From contig JAQGIJ010000419.1 in assembly GCA_028291285.1 (NCBI GenBank), positions 1-7,981 of the forward strand: 7,981 nucleotides of DNA, written 5' to 3'. Each line of letters opens with the position of its first letter. Position 1 is the stretch's first letter. This stretch comes from Phenylobacterium sp. GTDB lineage: Bacteria; Pseudomonadota; Alphaproteobacteria; Caulobacterales; Caulobacteraceae. Positions 1 through 6,000 of the stretch are shown here, one piece after another. A program made the translations under genes and the position numbers. Under the pieces are notes generated by a model. It made no database searches. It was not told where the DNA came from and saw nothing but the letters and a program-made list of their open reading frames with translations.

Positions 1-1178
1 CGGGTCGGCAGCAACACCACCGCCGAGCCCGGGCTGACGATCGTGCCCCACTGGTTCTCGACCCAGATGTCGAGGTGCACCTCGTTGCGGCCGGCCTCCT
101 GCGTCTTGGAGACCACCCGGCCCTTCACCCAGTACGTGTCGCCCGTGTAGACGAACTTGCGGTGCTGGCAGGAGAGCTTCCACAGCCAGGCCTCGTCGCC
201 CATCCAGTTGGTGACGATGTTGGTCAGGAAGGTCTCGCGGATCGCCCCGTAGTCATAGGGGACCGGGATCCCGAGCTCGTTGGCCCAGGCGGTCTCCCAG
301 TGCAGGCGCTGCACGGTGTCGGGGATGTTCAGGGCGTTCTTGGTGTACATGCCCGGGACCTTCTTGCGGATCTTCCAGGATTCCCGGAAGGCGCCCGGCG
401 GAGTCAGCTGCATGCCCCAGCCGACGTGCCAGACGACGATGTCGCTGGTGCGCAGCGGCCCGCGGACGATGGTCGGGATGTCCTCGCCGACCTTCACGTC
501 CTCGAAGTAGAGGGTGTCCTTGCCGCGGAGGGTCTCGGCCTCGTAGGCCGCGTCGATCTTCGCCAGCTCCTCGTCCGAGTAGGGCTTGGGAAGCTCGTAC
601 TCCTTCTTGCGCTCCTTCGAGGCGTGCCGCTCGACGCGGATCCACGAGCCGCGCTGGATGGCGGTCAGTTCGTCGTTCTGGTTGCGGTAGATGAAAGCGT
701 TGGTCTCGGTGACCGTGCGCCCGCCGAACGAGGAGTTGTTGTTGACGCCCACGCCGACCAGCGCCGAGCGCTGGTTCAGCCGGTCGCCCTTGCGCAGCGG
801 CCGCCACCACTCGAAGCTCATCTCCGACTGGTAGGAGCCCAGGCCGATCAGCGGATCGCCCTTCATGATCGCCTTCTGCTCAGCCGTCAGCGCCGGCGCG
901 TCGTGCTCGCCCATCGTGTAGAGGAAGTTCGGCGGCCCGATCAGGCCGCCCCAGCGGGTCGACTTGCCGTACTCCGGATCGCACCACAGCGGGTTGTTGT
1001 CGCCATAGCCGTTGGCGAAGTGCCGCGTGCCGTCCCAGGTGACCTCGTAATTGTGCGGCGGGGTCGGCCTGCGGACCTGGATCCCTACCCGCTGACGCAG
1101 GCGCGCGATGCCCTCGTCCGTCAGCATGCCGTACTGCGACTTCTGTTCCGCCTTGTCGGCGCTCGCGGCCTCGCTCAT
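1..1178 (-). CDS. MaoC/FAS1-like acyl dehydratase, double hot-dog (3' end cut by window)
   Basis: Partial gene; 392 codons are visible and the stop lies beyond position 1. The start ATG at 1178 follows GGGAGG (1186-1191) with 7 bases between. The protein looks like a fused two-hot-dog enoyl-CoA hydratase of the FAS1-like dehydratase N-terminal (MaoC_dehydrat_N) type. The first hot-dog spans about residues 25-185 and has the hydratase-2-like signature GYGDNNPLW at 57-65. The second spans about 225-392 and has VPYDYGAIRET near 306-316, TNWMGDEAWLW at 323-333 and a GDT turn at 346-348. Known of the family: reversible hydration of enoyl-CoA thioesters, cytoplasmic. The usual catalytic Asp and Asn are present (D60, N62), but the His of the classical NPxH motif is Trp65, which I recall as common in this subgroup. 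The substrate is unknown. It is divergent from the gene at 1360; other acyl-CoA genes lie at the far right of the window. Confidence 0.9.
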   Translation of the reverse strand, partial: MSEAASADKAEQKSQYGMLTDEGIARLRQRVGIQVRRPTPPHNYEVTWDGTRHFANGYGDNNPLWCDPEYGKSTRWGGLIGPPNFLYTMGEHDAPALTAEQKAIMKGDPLIGLGSYQSEMSFEWWRPLRKGDRLNQRSALVGVGVNNNSSFGGRTVTETNAFIYRNQNDELTAIQRGSWIRVERHASKERKKEYELPKPYSDEELAKIDAAYEAETLRGKDTLYFEDVKVGEDIPTIVRGPLRTSDIVVWHVGWGMQLTPPGAFRESWKIRKKVPGMYTKNALNIPDTVQRLHWETAWANELGIPVPYDYGAIRETFLTNIVTNWMGDEAWLWKLSCQHRKFVYTGDTYWVKGRVVSKTQEAGRNEVHLDIWVENQWGTIVSPGSAVVLLPT

Positions 1179-1185
1179 GCGGCAT

Positions 1186-1217
1186 CCTCCCTTTTGAATG
1201 TTCAGGGGACCGTTATA
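1186..1217 (-). promoter_or_regulatory. candidate promoter -10 and Shine-Dalgarno of the acyl dehydratase
   Basis: On the minus strand a TATAAC box (1212-1217) lies 33 bases upstream of the ATG. A weak TTTCGC hexamer sits 16 bases further upstream as a possible -35. The Shine-Dalgarno GGGAGG at 1186-1191 is strong. The promoter is inference from motif match only; the ribosome site is well supported. The rest of the 181-bp divergent gap (1179-1359) holds two GANTC sites, GACTC at 1243-1247 and GATTC at 1316-1320, and no other clear signal. Confidence 0.35.
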
Positions 1218-1359
1218 CGCGCGGCCGCAGCGGGCGAAATGGGACTCCGCGCTTCGGATTTATGTGCATTCCCCTGCGACAGGCCCGCTAACCGAACGGC
1301 AAGGACCACGGGTTAGATTCTCCCGAGGCCCCTCGAAGGCCGGATGGAAAAGAAGACGC

Positions 1360-2259
1360 ATGACGAGCACGCGCAAAGCGCGGCCGGCGTCTCGGTGGAT
1401 GGGGTTGTTGAGCGCGGCGCTCGCCGCGTCACCAGGCTTGGCGCACGCGCAGATCCTGGACCTGGTCTACGAGCGCACGGTGATGACGGCCGCCGACCAG
1501 CGGTGCGGCCTCTTCGCGCCCGACGTTTCGGCAGCGCTCGCTTCGGCCCAGGCGCAGGCGCGCGGCGCTGCGCTGCGCGCCGGCGCAAGCCCTGAGAACC
1601 TGCGCGGGGTCGAGCATCGCGCCCGCGACCGCGCGGCGGCGGCCGATTGCGCCTCCTCGGAGCTGGCCACGGCCGCGACCCGCGTCAGGAACGCCTTCGC
1701 CGGCTACGCGCGCCTCGATCGGGTGAGCTATCCGGGTGATCTCGCGGGCTGGCGCGCCGATCGCAGCGGCGCGGGCGCGATCCGCTGGCGGCTGACGCAG
1801 GAGGCCCGCTTCGGCCGCGACCGTATGACCTTCGGGCTCGCCGGCCGCACGCTGCCCGGGCTCCTGCTCGCGGTGGCCCAGTTCGCCGACGGCCAGGCCC
1901 CCTACGCGGCGCGCTTGCTCGTGCGCGACACCCAACGCAGCACGGGTCCCTACCTCGATCAACTCGGTGGCGCCCACCGGGGCCTGCCGCTCGAGCGCCG
2001 CCTCCCGCCGCGCGGTGCGCTTCGCGTCTACGCCGCCGAGGCGCGCAGTACCGCCGGGGTCGATCTCCTGCCGAAGGACCGCGGTTCGGGTTGGGCCTTC
2101 CGGTTCCCGGCGCAGGCCTCACGTGAGCTCGCCGCACTGGATCCGCGAGAGGCGGTCGCCGTGGAGTTCCTGTTCCCGGGCGACGTCGTGCGCACGGCCT
2201 TCGTCGAGGTCGGCGATTTCGCCGCCGGCGAGGCCTTCCTGAAAGTGGCGCAGCGCTGA
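1360..2259 (+). CDS. predicted secreted protein of unknown function
   Basis: Protein of 299 residues; I do not recognise a named family. The ATG at 1360 is chosen because it gives a classic signal peptide: basic n-region (TRKARPASR), hydrophobic core about residues 14-27, and an AHA|Q cleavage site at 30/31. The same frame stays open back to 1198, but that extension would bury the signal peptide. The Shine-Dalgarno is weak (purine-rich GGAAAAGAAG). Residues about 40-115 are Ala/Arg-rich and probably helical, with two cysteines, C49 and C97, that could form a periplasmic disulfide. Residues about 120-299 look like mixed beta strands, with motifs such as GRTLPGLLLAV and VEFLFPGDVV. There is no catalytic signature or membrane anchor. 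Its stop is 15 bases from the stop of convergent divJ. Secretion is inferred from the signal peptide; function is unknown. Codon use matches neighbouring genes. Confidence 0.8.
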   Translation: MTSTRKARPASRWMGLLSAALAASPGLAHAQILDLVYERTVMTAADQRCGLFAPDVSAALASAQAQARGAALRAGASPENLRGVEHRARDRAAAADCASSELATAATRVRNAFAGYARLDRVSYPGDLAGWRADRSGAGAIRWRLTQEARFGRDRMTFGLAGRTLPGLLLAVAQFADGQAPYAARLLVRDTQRSTGPYLDQLGGAHRGLPLERRLPPRGALRVYAAEARSTAGVDLLPKDRGSGWAFRFPAQASRELAALDPREAVAVEFLFPGDVVRTAFVEVGDFAAGEAFLKVAQR

Positions 2260-2274
2260 CGCGGCTCGCGCGGG

Positions 2275-3933
2275 TTAAGCCTCGGCGGCCAGCGGCCTGG
2301 CCGCAGGTGCCTCGAGAGGGACCAGCACTGGCATGCGCACGATGACGGTGGCGCCCTCGCCCAGGGTGCTCTCGATGCACATCTCGCCGCCGTGCAACTG
2401 AGCGAAGGCGCGCACGAGCGAAAGGCCTAGACCGGACCCGCCGACCCTCTGGTTGGCGTCGCCCGCCTGTTCGAACGGTCGGCCCAGCCGCTCCAGGTCG
2501 TCCGGCGCGATACCTACCCCGGTGTCCGCCACGATCAGCTCCAGCATCTCGCCCGCGGGCTGAAGCGTCAGCGTCACCGCCCCGCCCCGCGGCGTGAACT
2601 TGAGCGCGTTGGACAGCAGGTTGATGGCGATCTGCTTCACCGCCCGCCGATCGGCGTCCGCGGCCATTGGCTCGGCCGGGAGCACGCCGCGGAGGCTCAC
2701 GCCCGCTCGGTCGGCCTGGCCGCGCATCAGGCGCAGCGCCGCCGAGACCGGGTCGCGCGGGTCGAACCCCTCGCGCGCCAGCTCGAAACGATCGGCCTCG
2801 ATCTTCGACATGTCGAGCACGTCGTTGATCAGCTCCAGGAGATGGGCGCCGGACTCGTGCACCAGCTCGGCGTACTCCGCGTATCGGTCCGAGATCGGGC
2901 CGAAGAGGCGCTGCCGCATGATGTCGGAAAAGCCCATGATGGCGTTCAGCGGGGTCCGCAGCTCGTGGCTCATATTGGCCAGGAAGCGGCTTTTGCCCTG
3001 GTTCTGCTGTACGGCCGCCACGCGCGCGCCTTCCAGCTCCGCCTCGCGGGCCCGCTGAGCGCGTGCGTCGCGAACCGCCCCCACGATCCGGGTCGAGCTC
3101 ATTCGCCGCAGCGACAGCTCCCACCAGCCGTCCGCGTCATGCGCCGGCCGGAAGACCGCTTCCGCGGAGCCCGAGCTCACCGCCCGGTGCAGCGCCTCCT
3201 CGGCGCGGGCTCGATCGTCCGGGTGCACGAAGTCGCCCAGGTTGCGGTCGATCAGGTCGCGCGCCCGCCAGCCCGGCGGCGGCTGGCCGAAGGCCTCGAG
3301 GATGCGGCCTCCGGGATATAGGCCGAGCAGCAGCTGTGGCTGGTTGTCGAGCACCTCCAGCATTCCGGTCGCAAGGTCGTCGCGGGCGCGCAGCTCGCGC
3401 CGGAATTCGGCGTGCAGGGCCACAAGGGCCGCTCCGAGCGCAAGCGCCTCGCCGCCGACGGCGAGCAGGCTCAGCCAAGGTGCCGCTGCGGCTGGAGCGA
3501 TCGGCAAGGGAAGCAGCGCCGAGCTCAGCGCCGCCACCGCGGCGGCGGCCACGGCGCCGGCCGCGCCGAGCGGAAGCAGTTCGGGCCTGCGGTAGGCGGC
3601 GGCGGCGGCCAGCGGAGCCAGGCACCAGGCCGCCAACGGTCCGACCGCGCCGCCGGTGAGCATCGTTGCGACGACCGCGCCCAGCGCCCACAGGACAAGC
3701 GCCGCCCGCCGCGCCCGCTCGCCAGCGGATGCCAGCGCGGCGCCGACAAGCGCCGGGACGAGACCGGCGGCCAAGGGGGCGAGCTCGGGCCCGGGGGCGA
3801 GCCGACCGGCGGCCAGCAGGGCTCCCGCCGCCGCGACGACGGTCGCAGCCCAGCCGAGGTGCCAGCCGACCGCGAAGCGCTCGCTCGAGCGGCGCTTTGT
3901 CGACGGCCGCCGGGATCGGCGGATCTGGGTCAA
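2275..3933 (-). CDS. divJ: DivJ-type membrane sensor histidine kinase
   Basis: Protein of 552 residues. In order: a basic N-terminus; about six hydrophobic segments (roughly 22-44, 50-70, 77-94, 96-113, 118-142, 150-173); a PAS-like region about 188-290; a HisKA helix pair with phospho-accepting His323 in SHELRTPLN; and a HATPase_c domain with N-box Asn442, G1 box DTGVGI (470-475), F-box RPFEQAG and G2 box GGSGLGLSL (498-506). All kinase residues are intact. Known of the family: Caulobacter DivJ is a stalked-pole kinase that phosphorylates DivK and PleD, leading to CtrA loss at the G1-S transition. The match is from recalled DivJ catalytic sequence plus the six-segment architecture, and the mopJ/mucR neighbourhood agrees. 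The start is TTG: in-frame stop TAG lies 42 bases upstream with no ATG or GTG between, and the next internal Met (residue 91) is inside the membrane domain. There is no good Shine-Dalgarno directly before the TTG; see the leader ORF. Confidence 0.88.
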   Translation of the reverse strand: MTQIRRSRRPSTKRRSSERFAVGWHLGWAATVVAAAGALLAAGRLAPGPELAPLAAGLVPALVGAALASAGERARRAALVLWALGAVVATMLTGGAVGPLAAWCLAPLAAAAAYRRPELLPLGAAGAVAAAAVAALSSALLPLPIAPAAAAPWLSLLAVGGEALALGAALVALHAEFRRELRARDDLATGMLEVLDNQPQLLLGLYPGGRILEAFGQPPPGWRARDLIDRNLGDFVHPDDRARAEEALHRAVSSGSAEAVFRPAHDADGWWELSLRRMSSTRIVGAVRDARAQRAREAELEGARVAAVQQNQGKSRFLANMSHELRTPLNAIMGFSDIMRQRLFGPISDRYAEYAELVHESGAHLLELINDVLDMSKIEADRFELAREGFDPRDPVSAALRLMRGQADRAGVSLRGVLPAEPMAADADRRAVKQIAINLLSNALKFTPRGGAVTLTLQPAGEMLELIVADTGVGIAPDDLERLGRPFEQAGDANQRVGGSGLGLSLVRAFAQLHGGEMCIESTLGEGATVIVRMPVLVPLEAPAARPLAAEA

Positions 3934-3959
3934 GGGTTGGTCACCAATTCGTCCTTCAT
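3930..3959 (-). other. candidate nine-codon leader ORF coupled to divJ
   Basis: On the minus strand an ATG at 3959 opens a short frame encoding MKDELVTNP. Its TGA stop (3932-3930) overlaps the TTG start of divJ (3933-3931) in the sequence TTGA. AGGG lies 8 bases before this ATG, whereas the divJ TTG has no close Shine-Dalgarno. That arrangement is what translational coupling (stop-start re-initiation) would need. The overlap is seen directly; coupling is inference. A longer frame in the same register extends back to 4217, but there it is antisense to the coding start of the neighbouring kinase and is probably chance. Confidence 0.35.
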
Positions 3960-4106
3960 CGGCATAACCCTATCCGCACAGATGAGTCCGGTTAAGCTAG
4001 CTCGCCTGGCGCGCGATCCGCGCGGCGGCGCACTCAGGAGGGGAAACGAAATTGTAAGCGCGATGCGCCAGGCTGCCGCCTGAAAAACGGAGGCCCTGCG
4101 CCCGCA
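3934..4106. promoter_or_regulatory. divergent promoter region between divJ and the soluble kinase gene
   Basis: A 173-bp gap must hold the promoters of both divergent kinase genes. It contains one GANTC site (GAGTC, 3984-3988), about 50 bp before the divJ start, the 8-bp palindrome AGCTAGCT (3995-4002), and one TTAA half-site (3992-3995). No full CtrA box (TTAA-N7-TTAA) is present. I could not place convincing -35/-10 pairs. Shared regulation of the two kinases is plausible but is inference. Confidence 0.5.
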
Positions 4107-4865
4107 ATGTTCCCAGCGAGTCAAGACGCCGTTCCGCCGGGGCGCGCCCGCCAGCGCAGCCTGGGCGATGCGGGCCCGGATGAGCCGAAGCGGTCGTTTC
4201 TGCGCGTCGTCAGCCATGAGCTTCGCACCCCCCTCAATTCGATCCTTGGCTTCTCCGAGATCCTCGCCTCGGAACTCTATGGCCCCTTAGGCGCCGATCA
4301 GTATCGGGAGTATGCCGAGATCATCCGTAGCAGCGGGGAAAAGCTGCTGAAACTTGTGAATGAGGTGATCGAACTCGCGCGGCTGCAGGCCGGCGATGTC
4401 GAATTCGACGTGCAGCCGGAGCGCCTCGCCCCCGTCTTCGACACCCTTGGCGAGGGCCTTGCCGAAACCCTCGCCGCCCGTCGGCTCCGCCTGGCCGTCC
4501 AACCCTGCGGCGAGGCCGAGGCGCTGGTCGACGCGTGCGCGTTGCGCATCGTCCTGGCGAACCTGCTGCAGAACGCGATCGCCTTTTCCCCTGACGGGGC
4601 GGAGGTTCGCGTCTGCGCCCATGAGAACGGCGCGTGGCTGGAGATCGTCATCGAGAACGACGGCGAGGGCGTCGATCCGGCTGATCTCGAGCGCCTGGTG
4701 CGGCCCTTCGAACAGGGTGAGAACGTGCTCACCCGCCAAGGCGAGGGCGCGGGCCTTGGGCTCGCCATTTGCGATCTCACCTGCCAGGCCATGGGGGCGC
4801 GGCTGAGGCTGGTTTCCGAGCGCGGACACGGATTTGCCGCGCACGTCCTGCTGCCGGGGCTCTGA
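4107..4865 (+). CDS. small soluble histidine kinase of the DivJ/PleC type
   Basis: Protein of 252 residues, probably cytoplasmic: no membrane segment, no signal peptide and no sensor domain. After about 28 polar residues the HisKA helices begin, with phospho-accepting His37 in SHELRTPLN. The HATPase_c domain follows, with N-box Asn156, F-box RPFEQGE (199-205) and G2 box GEGAGLGLAI (212-221). The helix pair shares with DivJ the LYGPL/LFGPI turn, the YREYAEII/YAEYAELV segment and the SGxxLLxLxN stretch, a pattern I recall in DivJ, PleC and DivL. The first Asp of the G1 box (DxGxG) is Asn184 here (NDGEG). I recall a histidine kinase gene next to divJ in Caulobacter (CC_1062 beside CC_1063), which would make this pair conserved. 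The ATG at 4107 follows GGAGG (4089-4093) at a long 13-base spacing. sufE follows 44 bp downstream, possibly in one transcript. The partner regulator is unknown; DivK or PleD are reasonable guesses. Confidence 0.87.
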   Translation: MFPASQDAVPPGRARQRSLGDAGPDEPKRSFLRVVSHELRTPLNSILGFSEILASELYGPLGADQYREYAEIIRSSGEKLLKLVNEVIELARLQAGDVEFDVQPERLAPVFDTLGEGLAETLAARRLRLAVQPCGEAEALVDACALRIVLANLLQNAIAFSPDGAEVRVCAHENGAWLEIVIENDGEGVDPADLERLVRPFEQGENVLTRQGEGAGLGLAICDLTCQAMGARLRLVSERGHGFAAHVLLPGL

Positions 4866-4909
4866 GGATGGTTGCGGAGCCGCCGCCGCCCTCTTAAGTC
4901 GCGGGAGCG

Positions 4910-5332
4910 ATGCGCGCGATCGAAGACACCCTGGACGAGCTGGCCGCCGAATTTGACCTCCTGGGCGACTGGGAGGAGCGCTATCGCTACGTCATCGAGC
5001 TCGGCCGGGAGCTCAAGCCCCTCACCGACACCGAGCGCAGCGACGCCAATAAGGTGCGGGGCTGCGCGAGCCAGGTGTGGCTGGTTACCGAACCTCAGAG
5101 CGATGGAACGCTGCGCTTCCGAGGCGATTCCGACGCCCATATCGTGCGCGGGCTGATCGCGGTGCTGCTGCGGCTCTATTCGGGGCGTGGGCCCGAGGAC
5201 ATCGTGGCGTTCGACGCCAAGGCTGCTTTCGAGAAGTTGGGTCTGGCGGGAGCGCTCTCGGCGCAGAGGTCGAACGGCTTGGCCTCGATGGTGGCCCGCA
5301 TCCGCCGCGACGCAGAGTACGCCGCCGCCTAG
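4910..5332 (+). CDS. sufE: SufE-family cysteine desulfurase activator
   Basis: Protein of 140 residues, normal length for SufE. Known role: accepts persulfide sulfur from the SufS cysteine desulfurase on a conserved Cys and hands it to the SufBCD scaffold for Fe-S cluster assembly in the cytoplasm. Seen here: the conserved segment VRGCASQVW with acceptor Cys52, the N-terminal LAAEFDLLGDWEERYRYVIE helix region, and the conserved C-terminal LSAQRSNGLASMVARIR stretch. No SufS or SufBCD gene is in the window, so this is a detached sufE, as in many alphaproteobacteria. The ATG at 4910 fits the family start, but the purine run GGGAG (4903-4907) is only 2 bases away, so initiation may be weak or depend on the upstream kinase gene. 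A short ATG frame (4868-4897) between the two genes is probably chance. The stop lies 2 bases from the stop of the convergent PAS gene. Confidence 0.93.
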   Translation: MRAIEDTLDELAAEFDLLGDWEERYRYVIELGRELKPLTDTERSDANKVRGCASQVWLVTEPQSDGTLRFRGDSDAHIVRGLIAVLLRLYSGRGPEDIVAFDAKAAFEKLGLAGALSAQRSNGLASMVARIRRDAEYAAA

Positions 5333-5334
5333 CT

Positions 5335-5820
5335 CTAGGCCGCTCGGATTCCCGTGGCCGCCCGACTCATGCCGACCACGGCCTCGAAGCCCAGGATCAT
5401 GTCCACGTCGCGGCCATTGCTCGACAGCGGCAGCCGCAGCCACAGGATCGACAGGTGCGAGGCGCCCCGCCAGGCGAGATTGTGCGCACCGACCCCCGGC
5501 CGGCGCTCGACGACCACCTGGGTGAGCTCCTTGCGCCAGTAGTCGACCGCGGGGCCTGAGAAGGCCTCGTCAAGCCGCCGCCCGGTGATCTCCCCGCCGT
5601 AAACGCCGTAGAGGCCAGTGCCGGCGAGCCGCATCCGGAAGTCCACGGGGTCGAGGATGACATCGATCAGGCTGACGGTTGGCAGGTGGCGCTTGAAGCA
5701 GGCGGGATCGATATCGCGGCGTCCCGGCAGCCGTCCGCCGGCCCGCAGCGAGGCCCAGTAGGCGAACAGTTCCTCGTGCGCTCGGGCCGCCGCAGCGGGG
5801 GCCGCGATTTGCGCCGCCAT
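5335..5820 (-). CDS. mopJ: single-domain PAS_5 protein, MopJ-like
   Basis: Protein of 161 residues formed almost entirely of one PAS_5 (PF07310-type) domain: helix EELFAYWASLRAGGRLPGRRDIDP (about 16-39), then LPTVSLIDVILDP, DFRMRLAGTGLYGVYGGEITGRRLDE (60-85), and a closing WLRLPLSSNG...MILGFEAVVG strand pair. No membrane segment or output domain is present. Known: in Caulobacter, MopJ is a polar single-domain PAS protein that interacts with DivJ and helps restore CtrA after its G1-S proteolysis. As I recall, it lies beside a mucR gene there, as it does here. PAS_5 proteins have paralogues, so the symbol rests on context and length. The ATG at 5820 is preferred over a TTG at 5838 because AAGGA lies 8 bases before it. 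The upstream region carries four GANTC sites. If it is MopJ, closeness to divJ means both partners are encoded within 4 kb. Confidence 0.85.
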   Translation of the reverse strand: MAAQIAAPAAAARAHEELFAYWASLRAGGRLPGRRDIDPACFKRHLPTVSLIDVILDPVDFRMRLAGTGLYGVYGGEITGRRLDEAFSGPAVDYWRKELTQVVVERRPGVGAHNLAWRGASHLSILWLRLPLSSNGRDVDMILGFEAVVGMSRAATGIRAA

Positions 5821-5825
5821 CTTCA

Positions 5826-5891
5826 GATTCCTTAACAAGCGCTTGGAATCATAATGATTCTCTTATCGCCTGATGCGCGAATCGGCGGCAA
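5826..5891 (-). promoter_or_regulatory. mopJ upstream region: GANTC cluster, two abutting palindromes, candidate promoter
   Basis: Four GANTC sites, the CcrM methylation target in Caulobacterales, fall within 58 bp: 5826-5830, 5846-5850, 5856-5860 and 5879-5883. Two of them are the ends of a perfect palindrome, GAATCATAATGATTC (5846-5860). This directly abuts a second perfect palindrome, CAAGCGCTTG (5836-5845). A possible minus-strand promoter is TTGCCG (5886-5891), an 18-base spacer, and GATAAG (5862-5867). A TTAA-N7-TTGG sequence (5832-5846) only half matches a CtrA box. The motifs are seen directly; control by CcrM methylation and GcrA is inference from the known biology of such promoters. 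Confidence 0.55.
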
Positions 5892-5943
5892 GTCAAAATT
5901 GTGGCGTAGGCGCTTATTTCCGCTTTCATGCGCCTGGAACGAC

Positions 5944-5973
5944 AGAAAAACGCCCGCCGGTGCGGCGGGCGTT
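5944..5973 (-). terminator. rho-independent terminator of mucR
   Basis: A perfect 11-bp stem (5949-5959 with 5963-5973) encloses a 3-base loop. On the minus strand it is followed by a run of five T then CT. It starts 27 bases after the mucR stop and separates mucR from mopJ, so mopJ needs its own promoter. In the plus direction there is no T-run, so termination is expected for mucR only. Confidence 0.9.
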
Positions 5974-6000
5974 CTTACGTTCAGCTATTGTAGGCCGAGC

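Noticed and set aside
75..1316. 413-residue plus-strand open frame
   Set aside because: Fully antisense to the acyl dehydratase, whose translation shows conserved family motifs. The plus-strand product is Arg/Leu/Val-rich with no recognisable domain.
1685..3124. 479-residue minus-strand open frame
   Set aside because: It spans the 3' half of divJ in another frame and the antisense of the secreted-protein gene. Composition is Arg/Gly/Pro-rich, typical of a high-GC shadow.
3992..3995. Possible CtrA site in the divJ/kinase gap
   Set aside because: A single TTAA without a second half at the required 7-base spacing on either strand.
3930..4217. 95-residue minus-strand frame ending at the divJ TTG
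   Set aside because: Its first half is antisense to the start of the soluble kinase and resembles no family. Only the last nine codons, with their own ribosome site, are kept as a candidate leader.
4868..4897. Nine-codon ORF between the soluble kinase and sufE
   Set aside because: Starts just after the kinase stop, but is a Pro-run with no coupling to the sufE start, which lies 12 bases beyond its stop.
5077..5559. 160-residue plus-strand frame across the sufE/mopJ junction
   Set aside because: Out of frame with sufE and antisense to mopJ; low-complexity Arg/Ala product.
5832..5846. Possible CtrA box before mopJ
   Set aside because: TTAA-N7-TTGG matches only one half of TTAA-N7-TTAA and overlaps the mopJ Shine-Dalgarno; too weak to call.
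5908..5935. AGGCGC-N16-GCGCCT inverted repeat between mucR terminator and mopJ
   Set aside because: Short GC-rich arms with a long centre are common by chance in this DNA; no promoter element is aligned with it.
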